Source: an uncultured Oscillospiraceae bacterium
Lineage (GTDB): Bacteria > Bacillota > Clostridia > Oscillospirales > Ruminococcaceae
Direction: 5' to 3'
Length of the DNA stretch: 64,000 bases
Assembly: GCA_910587335.1 (NCBI GenBank)
Contig: CAJUMG010000002.1
Location: forward strand, 91,505 to 155,504
Part shown: in pieces, positions 43,974 through 51,649 of the stretch
How the letters are laid out: each line of letters starts with the position of its first letter
Numbering within the stretch: the stretch's first letter is position 1
The notes under the pieces: generated by a model
Told to the model about the DNA's origin: nothing
Database searches by the model: none
What the model saw: only the letters and a program-made list of their open reading frames with translations
Position numbers and translations under genes: made by a program

Positions 43974-43988
43974 GGAAACAAAGTTTCC
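43974..43988 (+). promoter_or_regulatory. Candidate metal-repressor operator ahead of feoA
   Basis: GGAAAC-AAA-GTTTCC is a perfect palindrome in the 110-base gap between the divergent regulator and feoA. A second weaker palindrome AACT-TT-AGTT lies 10 bases downstream. Position and symmetry fit a DtxR-family operator; the sequence is not identical to the IdeR or MntR consensus sites. Confidence 0.5.
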
Positions 43989-44026
43989 GATCCCTAACTT
44001 TAGTTTATGAGAAGGAGCTTCTCTTT

Positions 44027-44266
44027 ATGAATCATACAATAAAACCCTTAACCAGTCTTCAGCGCGGCCAAATCGCCCGGGTAAACGCTCTTACCCTGCA
44101 GGGAAGTATGCGCCGCCGCTTACAGGATATCGGCCTGATCGAAGGAACACAGGTGGAATGTGTGCAAAAAAGCCCCGCCGGCGATCCGGTGGCCTATTTG
44201 ATTCGGGGCGCGGTCATCGCCCTGCGCGCCGAGGATTCGTCCGGCGTTTTGGTATCCTGCGGATAA
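44027..44266 (+). CDS. feoA: FeoA ferrous iron transport accessory protein
   Basis: 79 residues forming a small SH3-like barrel. PLTSLQRGQIARVNAL, RRRLQDIGLIEGTQVECVQKSP and YLIRGAVIALRAEDS follow the FeoA consensus. FeoA interacts with FeoB and affects Fe2+ uptake. AAGGAG precedes the ATG. It lies 91 bases before feoB, whose 3' half has been separated. Confidence 0.95.
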   Translation: MNHTIKPLTSLQRGQIARVNALTLQGSMRRRLQDIGLIEGTQVECVQKSPAGDPVAYLIRGAVIALRAEDSSGVLVSCG

Positions 44267-44357
44267 ATTTTTCCTCCCCGAAACGTGTTAAACGCTCCTT
44301 TCCGGGGAGCCCTTTGCCGCCGACAGCGGCTATTTTTTGAAAAAGAGGTGACCGGCG

Positions 44358-45689
44358 TTGGGATTAACCAGCGGTTCAACAGGAAAAAATGCAGTGGATG
44401 AGGGATTGGTCATCCACCGGGAATCCCCCGAAGACCGGGTAATCGGGCTGGCGGGGAACCCCAATGTGGGAAAAAGCACCGTCTTTAACGGTTTGACCAA
44501 CATGAACCAGCATACAGGAAACTGGCCGGGCAAAACCGTGTCCAATGCCCAGGGCAGATGCACCCATCATGATAAAGGCTTTATCCTGGTGGATATCCCC
44601 GGAAGCTATTCGCTGATGGCCCATTCCGCGGAGGAAGAGGTCGCCCGGGATTTTATCTGCTTCGGCGGCCCGGACGCGGTGGTGGTCGTCTGCGACGCCA
44701 CCTGCCTGGAGCGGAATCTGAATCTGGTTTTACAGACCATCGAGATTACGCCCCGCACCGTTATATGCGTCAATTTGATGGACGAAGCAAAAAAGAAAAA
44801 AATTCAGGTGGACCTGGCGGAGCTGTCCCGTCAGCTGGGCGTTCCGGTCTGTGGCGCGGCGGCTCGCAGCAAAAAGGGGCTGGATGCGCTGATGGACGCG
44901 GTAGAAGCCGTCGTCAGCGCTCCGGAGCCTCCCTCCCACATGGTATGCGTCCGGTACGCGCCGGAAATCGAAGAAGCCTTGGCCCTTTTGGAACCAGCCC
45001 TGCAAAAACGCTGCGGCCAAAAACTTCGTCCCCGGTGGCTGGCCCTGCGGCTTTTAGAAGGGGACGAAGCGCTGATCCGTTCGGCCGAACAGTATTTGGG
45101 CGCCCCTCTTTTGGATGACCCTTCGCTGCAAGAGCCGCTGCAAAAAGCCCGGGAGCTGCTGGATGCGGCGGACCTCTCCGGCGATTCGTTACAGGACGCG
45201 GTGGTGTCTGCGCTGGTCCGGCAGTCTGAAAAAATCTGCGCCAGCGCCGTACAGTATGCCCACCGCAGCTACAGCAGCCGCGACCGAAAAATTGACCGGA
45301 TTTTAACCAGTAAGGTCACCGGCTTCCCCATTATGCTGGCGCTGCTTGCCGCCGTCTTCTGGCTGACCATTACCGGGGCCAATTACCCCTCCCAGTGGTT
45401 AAGCGCCGGCCTATTCTGGATCGAGGAACAGCTGGCCATTTTCTTTGCCTGGATCGGCGCACCGGCTTTTTTGTGCGATATGCTGGTGCATGGAGCCTAC
45501 CGGACCCTGGCCTGGGTCGTCTCGGTTATGCTCCCGCCTATGGCGATTTTCTTCCCACTGTTTACTTTGCTGGAGGATCTGGGCTATCTTCCCCGTGTGG
45601 CCTTTAATCTGGACCGTTATTTTAAAAAATGTAACGCCTGCGGAAAGCAAAGCCTTACCATGTGCATGGGCTTGCCGATTTTGCATTAA
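44358..45689 (+). pseudogene. feoB: feoB, N-terminal half (truncated ferrous iron transporter)
   Basis: 443 residues from a TTG behind AGAGGTG. The GTPase domain is intact: G1 GNPNVGKS (33-40), G3 DIPG (79-82), G4 NLMD (139-142). A helical GDI-like region follows, then the first membrane helices from about residue 325. FeoB usually exceeds 650-700 residues; here sequence identical in plan runs to TMCMG and then five foreign residues (LPILH) and a stop appear. The missing part is at 32799-33641. About half the transmembrane gate is absent, so iron transport by this fragment is unlikely. Confidence 0.95.
45658..45673 (+). repeat. Recombination core at the feoB N-terminal fragment
   Basis: CCATGTGCATGGGCTT matches 32791-32806 at 15 of 16 bases and lies in the same orientation. 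Left of it is feoB; right of it begins the recombinase-side sequence, with the serine recombinase stop codon 12 bases away. Confidence 0.8.
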
Positions 45690-47077
45690 ACGCGCCAGTG
45701 AACCCAAAGTCTTTTCCCGTCGATGACAATGGATTCGATCAGGCTGTGGATAAGCAGCCTTTTCGCCTCCAGATCCGATCGGTCAAAATGCTCCCATAGA
45801 TTTTGGGATGCCGCCGTCAGAGACTGCTTTTCCCGCTGCAAAAGCGCCTTTGTGCTTTCCAAACGGCCGGCCAAAACAGCCCTTTCCCGTGCAAGCGCCT
45901 GCATTCGCTCTGTCAAATCCTGTGCCGGCAGAGAACCGGTCTGGTACAGATCCAGCAGACGGCCGTTTTGGCGCTCTATTGCTTCCAATCTGGCGGCAAC
46001 GCTTTTTTCCTCCTCCCGCCACCGTACAAAAAAGCGGTCCTCCGCCGCCTGGGGAAGCGCCTTGACCACGCTTTTCAGGATCTGCCGGACCAGAGAAACC
46101 GTGAGAGCGTCCAGCACGGGAACCGGCCAGTTGTCGTTTTTGCAGTTTGGGTCCTTAATATACCGCCGGTTTCCCTTGGCGCGGGAATAGCATTTGTAGT
46201 CGCCGTGACTGCCGGCATACCGGGCGCCGCAGCGAGCACAGAGCAGCAGCCCAGATAAAAGGGTATTTGCCCGGAAAGGACTTTTGGGGGCGGAGGTTTC
46301 TCCCGTCTGATTTTCAAAAGAGTCTAGCAGCAGCCGGACCTTTTGAAAATCCTCCCGGGAAACGATCGGTTGATGCCGCCCCTCGTACTCCACTCCGGCG
46401 AATTTCACCTTGCCGGTGTAAACGCTGTTGCCTAAAATCCCCCGTATCCCCGCGGCGTTCCAGGTCCCGCCATAGGTCTTCTCCATGATCCTTTCAATTT
46501 TGTGGATGGACCTTCCGTCCAGAAACAGCCGAAAAATTTCCCGGACCTGTATCGCCTGCCCCTCGTCCAGAAGCAGCCTTCCTCCTTCATACCGGTATCC
46601 CCGTGGCGCGGTTGGTCCGCCATGATAGTATCCCGCCCGGCTGCGTCCAATCCGGCCCATGGCAAAGCGTTCGGCAATCTGATCCTTTTCCAGCTGGGCA
46701 AAAACCGACAAAATGCCGATCATCGCCCGGCCAAAGGGGCTGGATGTGTCAAAGTTTTCGTTGATAGAGATAAAATCCACCCCATAGGATAGCATTCGAT
46801 CTTCGATTAAATACAGCGTGTCTTTCTGGGAGCGGCTGAGCCGGTCCAGCTTGTAAACCACTACTGCTCCCGCTTCCCGCTTTGGGATGGCTGCAAGCAG
46901 CTGCCGCAAGGCCGGCCGGTCGGTGTTGGAGCCGGAATACCCTCCGTCGGTATAAATCCGCAGTAGCTGCCAGCCCTTTGCCCGGCAGTAAGAGTGGATT
47001 CTTTTTTCCTGCTCGTCTATACTGTAATTTTCCAGCTGGCTTTCGGTCGATACACGAGCATAGCCAAAAACCTTCAC
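45686..47077 (-). CDS. Large serine recombinase (site-specific integrase)
   Basis: 463 residues from GTG behind AGGGAGGGG. The N-terminal resolvase domain has GYARVSTESQ (catalytic Ser), YTDGGYSGSNTDRPAL, VVYKLDRLSRS and FGRAMIGILSVFAQLEKDQIAER. The recombinase domain follows (GPTAPRGYRYEGG, GGTWNAAGIRGIL) and a zinc ribbon (LLLCARCGARYAG ... CYSRAKGNRRYIKDPNC), then a coiled-coil arm (about 360-420). Enzymes of this class join short att sites that typically lie next to their own gene; here the gene end abuts the feoB joint. All catalytic motifs look intact. Confidence 0.95.
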   Translation of the reverse strand: MKVFGYARVSTESQLENYSIDEQEKRIHSYCRAKGWQLLRIYTDGGYSGSNTDRPALRQLLAAIPKREAGAVVVYKLDRLSRSQKDTLYLIEDRMLSYGVDFISINENFDTSSPFGRAMIGILSVFAQLEKDQIAERFAMGRIGRSRAGYYHGGPTAPRGYRYEGGRLLLDEGQAIQVREIFRLFLDGRSIHKIERIMEKTYGGTWNAAGIRGILGNSVYTGKVKFAGVEYEGRHQPIVSREDFQKVRLLLDSFENQTGETSAPKSPFRANTLLSGLLLCARCGARYAGSHGDYKCYSRAKGNRRYIKDPNCKNDNWPVPVLDALTVSLVRQILKSVVKALPQAAEDRFFVRWREEEKSVAARLEAIERQNGRLLDLYQTGSLPAQDLTERMQALARERAVLAGRLESTKALLQREKQSLTAASQNLWEHFDRSDLEAKRLLIHSLIESIVIDGKRLWVHWRV

Positions 47078-47102
47078 CGAATTCCCCTCCCTTGCCATTG
47101 TC

Positions 47103-47328
47103 CGCTGTTTCCATCCTATTTTTTCCCTTTTCGGATTATGTGTCTTCTCGATCTTTTGGTGGCGGACAAAAAAAGACCGCGCCGAACGGCTCGGCGCAGT
47201 CCTATCCTATGCAAAAATCCGCTTGCTCAGCGGATGACTCCCTGATCATATCTTCGGTTTTTCTATGTTTCCGGCATAAAATAAACCGCCGGAAACATAA
47301 AAATCTTACCAAAAAAGGGGGTGCCTTT
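47103..47328. promoter_or_regulatory. Intergenic region with two inverted repeats, upstream of the recombinase and a small gene
   Basis: A GCGCCGA/TCGGCGC hairpin lies near 47180. A perfect 12-bp inverted repeat TATGTTTCCGGC / GCCGGAAACATA (47264-47275 and 47288-47299) sits just ahead of the 57-residue gene and could be an operator or an accessory recombinase site. It shares GTTTCC/GGAAAC with the feoA operator candidate. Confidence 0.5.
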
Positions 47329-47502
47329 ATGGCAAAAAAAGAATCGGAACAACCCTTTGTCACCCACCTAATGGCGGACGGCAGCTCGCTTTCCAGCATC
47401 GGCGGATATCTAACCGGCTTTCATCAGCTTCCCCAGGTAGTACAGGACCTGCTCGTCCAGCTAACCCTTGGGCCAATCTGCCACGATCCGCCAAAAGAGT
47501 AA
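47329..47502 (+). CDS. Small orphan protein (57 aa)
   Basis: The ATG follows AAGGGGGTG at good spacing. The product begins MAKKESEQPFVTHLMADG and ends GPICHDPPKE, with a Ser/Gly-rich middle and an amphipathic segment FHQLPQVVQDLLVQLTLG. No family is recognised. It points away from the recombinase and shares its upstream region, which suggests cargo or a control protein of the same element; that is inference. Its existence rests on start signal and context only. Confidence 0.5.
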   Translation: MAKKESEQPFVTHLMADGSSLSSIGGYLTGFHQLPQVVQDLLVQLTLGPICHDPPKE

Positions 47503-47515
47503 ACCAAAGCGCCGG

Positions 47516-48448
47516 TCAGATTCGCCGCCCAATCCAGGAGGCAAGCCCCTCGTAAACCTCGCCGCGGTTTGTTTCGTTGAGAATTTCGTGCCGGCCGCCG
47601 GGATACAGCCGCAGCGTCACGTCCACATGGCCGGTCTGCCGGAACAGCTCCTCCACCCTGCGCGGACCCTCGCCATATCCTCCCACCGGGTCCTCTCCAC
47701 CGGAAAGAAGCAGCAGCGGAAAGGTCTTGGGCACCGCTTTAAAGGTCCTAAGATCATTGGCTAACCCGTACAATGTAAACAGGTCCCGAAAGCCGGAAGC
47801 GGTAAACAAAAAGGTGCAGTACGGGTCGGCGGCATATTGGTCTACTATCTGGGTATCCCGGGTCAGCCAATCATAAGGGGTTCTTCCCTCAAAACGGCTG
47901 TTGTAGCTGCCAAAGGCCAGCTTTTGAAGCATTTGGCTGGGTTTTTTCCCCTTGCCCATTTTGCAAAGTCCCTGCGCCACCAGCCTGCCCGCCTTCGCCC
48001 CAGGGTTCGGCCCGCCGGTTCCCACAATAATCCCGCCGTCTAATTGGTCGCTGTAACGGGCCAGATAACAGCGGGCGATAAACGATCCCATAGAATGTCC
48101 CAGCAAAAAAATTGGCGTGTCGGGATACTGCTTTTTTAACTGTGCCGTGTGGGCGTACAGGTCGGCAATGACCAGCTTCCACCCGTCCTGATCGGCGAAA
48201 TATCCAAGCTCGCCGTCCTCTCGCACACTGGTTTTGTGCCCCAGATGGTCATGACCGGACACAGCAAAGCCCTGCTTTGTCATGGCATGAGCAAAGGTCT
48301 CATACCGCCCAAAATATTCGGTCATCCCGTGGGAAACCTGTATAATCGCCCGGCAGGGCTGCTCCGCCGGCATCCAGGTGACCGCTTGTATCGTATGGAT
48401 ACGATCCGCACTGGGAAAGGAAAAGGTCCGTTTTTCATCCTGATTCAT
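47516..48448 (-). CDS. Alpha/beta hydrolase, monoacylglycerol-lipase/lysophospholipase type
   Basis: 310 residues. The nucleophile elbow GHSMGS, the oxyanion region IIQVSHGMTEYFGRYE, the acid in LLLSGGEDPVGGYG and the catalytic His in YPGGRHEILNE are all present, as is the cap between. This is the hydrolase-4 (serine aminopeptidase S33-like) group, which cleaves lipid or other esters; substrate unknown. It is cytoplasmic, with no signal peptide. Only 13 bases separate it from the convergent small gene. Confidence 0.88.
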   Translation of the reverse strand: MNQDEKRTFSFPSADRIHTIQAVTWMPAEQPCRAIIQVSHGMTEYFGRYETFAHAMTKQGFAVSGHDHLGHKTSVREDGELGYFADQDGWKLVIADLYAHTAQLKKQYPDTPIFLLGHSMGSFIARCYLARYSDQLDGGIIVGTGGPNPGAKAGRLVAQGLCKMGKGKKPSQMLQKLAFGSYNSRFEGRTPYDWLTRDTQIVDQYAADPYCTFLFTASGFRDLFTLYGLANDLRTFKAVPKTFPLLLLSGGEDPVGGYGEGPRRVEELFRQTGHVDVTLRLYPGGRHEILNETNRGEVYEGLASWIGRRI

Positions 48449-48499
48449 GCTGCTTTTCTCCTCCTATCTATACAAATTGTCTGGTCAATCCTCGGTGTT

Positions 48500-48943
48500 T
48501 TACGCAATGTAGGATGGGGTTCCCGCTTCTCTTTCTGAAAAGGAACCATCCTTTTCCACCGTAAAAAAATGCACATCCGCAAGCTTCTTCCACAGTCCCG
48601 GCAACGGGGATTCCTTTTTCGCCGCCGCACCGGTCACCACGTTCAAGGCTCTGTTGTCCCGGATAAACTTTTCTAACTCCTGTACAGGGTTGTCCGAATA
48701 CAAAATGGTCATTTCAGCGCCGTTTTCCTTAGAAACCTGGAACAGATATTCCAGCGCCTTCGCGTCATTTTGGGAAAGATCCGGCTTGGAAACATTCACA
48801 ACCGCCAGCGCTGTTTTGGAAAGCTCGGCGATCAATCGCCCCGCATGAATCAGCTTTTCGCAGTGGAACTGATCGGTTATGCAGACAACGGTGTGCCGCT
48901 CCAAAGCATGCGGCGCCGGACCCGACGGAACCAAACGATTCAT
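48500..48943 (-). CDS. UspA/KdpD-like nucleotide-binding fold protein, unknown role
   Basis: 147 residues starting MNRLVPSGP behind GCGGAGG. The alternating strand/helix pattern (TVVCITDQFHCEKLIHAGRLIAELSKTALAVVNVSK, then GAEMTILYSDNPVQELEKFIRDNRALNVVTGAA) resembles universal-stress/Usp domains such as the one in KdpD. No ATP-binding G-x2-G-x9-G motif is clear. It probably binds a small ligand; function not assigned. Confidence 0.5.
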   Translation of the reverse strand: MNRLVPSGPAPHALERHTVVCITDQFHCEKLIHAGRLIAELSKTALAVVNVSKPDLSQNDAKALEYLFQVSKENGAEMTILYSDNPVQELEKFIRDNRALNVVTGAAAKKESPLPGLWKKLADVHFFTVEKDGSFSEREAGTPSYIA

Positions 48944-49071
48944 AAAATACCTCCGCTTCAATAACGTCGCCAAGAAGGCTCTCCCGACGATCTATCGGAC
49001 AGAAATACGAATTCTCCTTCCAAAATAGCATGCAAATGTGAACAATCTGTGCCCAAAAAACCGGGGATTTT

Positions 49072-49938
49072 TTAAAATTTTTCCTCCTCCAAAATCCGTG
49101 CTGTCAGCCGGCAAAAATCCTCCAGCGTCAGCTCCTCCGCCCGGGCGCTGGACGAAATTTTCGCCTCTTTTAGCGCCGCCCCTATTCTCCCTTTCGGAAT
49201 GGATAAGCCGGAGGAAAGGGAGTTGGCCAGCGTTTTGCGGCGCTGGGAAAAGCCCGCCCGGATCACCCTAAAAAACAGCGCCTCGTCTGGCGGATTCACA
49301 GCGGGCTTTTGGCGGACATCCAGCCGAATCACCGCCGAATCCACCTCCGGCGCAGGCAGAAAGCTCCCCCGGGACACCGGAAACAGAATCCGCGGCCGCG
49401 CATAATAGCTGACCGCAGCGGACAGCGCCCCAGCGTTCTTCTCTCCCGGCGCGGCGCAGATACGGGCCGCCGCCTCCTTCTGCACCATCACGGTGATGGA
49501 TTTTACCGGCAGCCGCGCTTCCAAAAGCTGCATTACAATGGGCGAGGTGATGTAGTAGGGGAGATTTGCGCAAACTACCACCTCCATCCCAGGAAACTCC
49601 CGCAGAAGCAACTGAGCCAGATCAATTTTTAACACATCCCCGTGAACAACCGTCACGTTGGAAAATTCCGCCAGCGTCTCGTCCAGCACCGGCAAAAGTC
49701 GCCCATCCAGCTCAATGGCAACTACCTTTTTGGCCCGGGACGCCAGCTCCCAGGTGAGCACCCCTATTCCCGGCCCAATTTCTAGCACGCCGACATCCGG
49801 CCCGGCGCCGCCTTCCTGCGCAATCCGGGGACAGACTGATGGGTTGACAATAAAATTTTGTCCAATCTTTTTGGAAAAAGCAAATCCATGGCGGGATAAA
49901 ATCTCCCGTACCGTTTTACTGTTGGAAAGCTGGGACAT
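49072..49938 (-). CDS. rsmA: 16S rRNA dimethyladenosine transferase
   Basis: 288 residues. GQNFIVNPSVCPRIAQ, then VLEIGPGIGVLTWELA (SAM motif I), VVHGDVLKID and VVCANLPYYITSPIVMQLLE (motif IV, NLPYY) are diagnostic for RsmA/KsgA, with the C-terminal helical domain (FSQRRKTLANSL). It dimethylates two adenosines near the 16S 3' end. AAGGAGG precedes the start. Confidence 0.97.
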   Translation of the reverse strand: MSQLSNSKTVREILSRHGFAFSKKIGQNFIVNPSVCPRIAQEGGAGPDVGVLEIGPGIGVLTWELASRAKKVVAIELDGRLLPVLDETLAEFSNVTVVHGDVLKIDLAQLLLREFPGMEVVVCANLPYYITSPIVMQLLEARLPVKSITVMVQKEAAARICAAPGEKNAGALSAAVSYYARPRILFPVSRGSFLPAPEVDSAVIRLDVRQKPAVNPPDEALFFRVIRAGFSQRRKTLANSLSSGLSIPKGRIGAALKEAKISSSARAEELTLEDFCRLTARILEEEKF

Positions 49939-50026
49939 GCGCTTCCTCCTTATATAAAATACGATAAAACCATTCGTATACCGCCAAAATTACATCCTAA
50001 TTGGGTCTATCATGATCAAAAGCTTC

Positions 50027-50062
50027 GTATAATAGCTATCTTTATCTTTATAGCTATTATAC
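50027..50062. repeat. Palindromic -10-containing element
   Basis: GTATAATAGCTA / TAGCTATTATAC, perfect 12-bp arms around a 12-base loop. It is a relative of the palindromes before polA. Each arm contains TATAAT reading inward on one strand. It lies between the divergent rsmA and dCMP deaminase genes, so it could supply -10 elements in both directions. Confidence 0.7.
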
Positions 50063-50165
50063 CATATCTTCCCTTCGTTTACAAAATGCCATTGAAAAAG
50101 ACAAAAAAATCTTTTATGATAAAGGTAAGAAAAAATCGGGTGAGACCTGAAAGGACGGTTTTGTT

Positions 50166-50657
50166 ATGGCGCGAAGAGATAAGACAAATTACTATCTGGA
50201 TATTGCGGAAACGGTGCTGACCCGCGGCACCTGCCTGCGCCGTCTGTACGGGGCGATTATCGTGAAAAACGACCAGATCATCTCCACCGGCTATGTGGGC
50301 GCACCCCGCGGCCGGGCAAACTGCACCGATCTTGGCTACTGCACCCGGGAAAAGCTACAGGTCCCCCGGGGACAGCGGTACGAGCTGTGCCGCTCGGTCC
50401 ATGCGGAGGCCAACGCCATCATCCACGCCGACCGGGCGGATATGATCGGCGCGACCATGTACCTGGTCGGGCGGGAATGCTCCTGCGGAGAGTATGTCCA
50501 AAACGCCAATTCCTGCTCTATGTGCAAACGAATGATCATCAATGCCGGAATCGAAACGGTGGTCATTCGAGAGGATAAGGACCGCTTCCGGGTCATCTCG
50601 GTCGAAGAAGAGTGGGTCCAAAAGGACGAATCGCTGGAAGGCGCTTTGGGGTATTAG
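50166..50657 (+). CDS. Deoxycytidylate (dCMP) deaminase, ComEB-type
   Basis: 163 residues. CRSVHAEANAII supplies the zinc His and catalytic Glu, and CSMCKRMIINAGI the two Cys ligands; GAPRG and the C-terminal allosteric-site region fit dCMP deaminases. It converts dCMP to dUMP for thymidylate synthesis. A further Cys pair near the N-terminus (CTDLGYC, with CSCGE later) is common in the bacterial type. Confidence 0.93.
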   Translation: MARRDKTNYYLDIAETVLTRGTCLRRLYGAIIVKNDQIISTGYVGAPRGRANCTDLGYCTREKLQVPRGQRYELCRSVHAEANAIIHADRADMIGATMYLVGRECSCGEYVQNANSCSMCKRMIINAGIETVVIREDKDRFRVISVEEEWVQKDESLEGALGY

Positions 50658-50745
50658 CCCCTTGTGATTTTGAGGAAAAAATGGTATACTATTAAAATCG
50701 GCCTAAAGGTCGCCTGAAACAAAATTCATAAAAGGATGATGTGTT

Positions 50746-51366
50746 TTGCCGAATTGGAACCTCTCGAATGAAGTCATGCTCGGATTGGGACTGGGCGCTG
50801 TGGCGCTGGCATTTTTGCTGATCCTGTGGCTGATCAAGCGCAGCACAAACCCAAAGATCTGTAAAAAAAAGGTCACCGGTATTCTCAAACGCTTCGCCGG
50901 CATCCGGCAGTTTCGGGTGCTGACCGATCTGGAGCTGGCGTTTGAGGGGCATACAGCGCATTTTGATCAGGTGCTCATCGGGTTTTATGGCATCTCCTTT
51001 ATCACCTGCTTAAGCGAATCCGCCGCGTATTATGGGCAGGAGCGGGACGCCAACTGGAGCCGGATCGACGACGGAAACAAAAAAACCTCCTTTCCCAATC
51101 CTTTGATCGCGGGCGAAAAGGGCATTGATACAGTCCGCCGGATATTTTCCAAAAATGACGTATATAATATTCAAATGGAGCATCTGGTGGTTTTCGCCGG
51201 CGCCCGCAAAAAGACGGAGGTCTATGTCAAGTCCTCTGTCCCGGTGTTAAAACGTAAAGAGCTGGGACAGCTGCTTGATAAGGTCAAGTATCAAAAGGAC
51301 AACAGCGTGGATGTGGAAAAATTGGCCGGCCTTTTACAGCAGTATGCCAAAAAGGCTGCTGTATAA
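50746..51366 (+). CDS. Membrane-anchored NERD-like domain protein
   Basis: 206 residues from a TTG behind AAAGGATGATG. One membrane helix (about 9-28) is followed by a soluble domain. FRVLTDLELAFEGHTAHFDQVLIGFYGISFITCLSESAAYYG matches the opening of nuclease-related (NERD) domains (hxDHhhhG..GhhhIe.K...G.hYG), and FPNPLIAGEKGIDTVRRIF the following helix. Catalytic residues of the nuclease fold are not clear. Function unknown. Its stop lies just before the riboswitch promoter. Confidence 0.6.
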   Translation: MPNWNLSNEVMLGLGLGAVALAFLLILWLIKRSTNPKICKKKVTGILKRFAGIRQFRVLTDLELAFEGHTAHFDQVLIGFYGISFITCLSESAAYYGQERDANWSRIDDGNKKTSFPNPLIAGEKGIDTVRRIFSKNDVYNIQMEHLVVFAGARKKTEVYVKSSVPVLKRKELGQLLDKVKYQKDNSVDVEKLAGLLQQYAKKAAV

Positions 51367-51373
51367 TTTTTTC

Positions 51374-51402
51374 TTGACATTCTATCCCTGTTTTCTTATA
51401 AT
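51374..51402 (+). promoter_or_regulatory. Consensus promoter of the riboswitch-controlled oadB unit
   Basis: Perfect TTGACA and TATAAT with a 17-base spacer; transcription would start at about 51409, at the 5' edge of the aptamer. Confidence 0.93.
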
Positions 51403-51410
51403 ATTTTGGT

Positions 51411-51501
51411 AAAAGGGAGTAGCAGGCAGCGGCAGCGCTGTGGTATTTTGCGTCAATCCGGAGGAAACTTCCGCAAATACCCTAAATTGCAAGACTTTTA
51501 T
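51411..51501 (+). ncRNA. yybP-ykoY (Mn2+) riboswitch aptamer
   Basis: The 5' strand AAAAGGGAGTAGC and the 3' strand GCAAGACTTTT form P1 with the conserved L1 motif. GGTATTT pairs with AAATACC (P3), enclosing CGTCAATCC and GGAGGAAACTTCC, the conserved L3 loop of this family. These blocks line up in order with the structurally solved Lactococcus yybP-ykoY RNA as I remember it; the P4 hairpin of that RNA is missing. Known members bind Mn2+ between L1 and L3. The aptamer precedes a sodium-pump beta-subunit gene, not a known manganese exporter. Confidence 0.85.
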
Positions 51502-51534
51502 TATGGAGAAAAACCATAATAAAAGTCTTTTTTT
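51491..51534 (+). terminator. Riboswitch expression-platform terminator
   Basis: AAGACTTTTATTATGG pairs perfectly with CCATAATAAAAGTCTT, followed by a T-run. Its left arm overlaps the 3' strand of aptamer P1, so ligand-stabilised P1 would prevent terminator formation: an ON switch with Mn2+. Confidence 0.9.
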
Positions 51535-51649
51535 GTCGCCTTAAGGCGAATGAAAAATTCTCTATCTTCCCCTGATAAAGAGGGATTGGCTGCCTTCCCT
51601 AAAAGAAGTTTCATCGCCGCTTAAAAGCGGTGGGAAAGGAGTTTTTAAA

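Noticed and set aside
32791..45673. Block explained as a simple invertible segment
   Set aside because: Both feoB halves and both cores read in the same direction; inversion would leave them opposed.
44358..45689. feoB truncated by an ordinary point or frameshift mutation
   Set aside because: The sequence beyond the break is foreign and the true continuation is found intact elsewhere next to the same core sequence, which points to recombination rather than a coding mutation.
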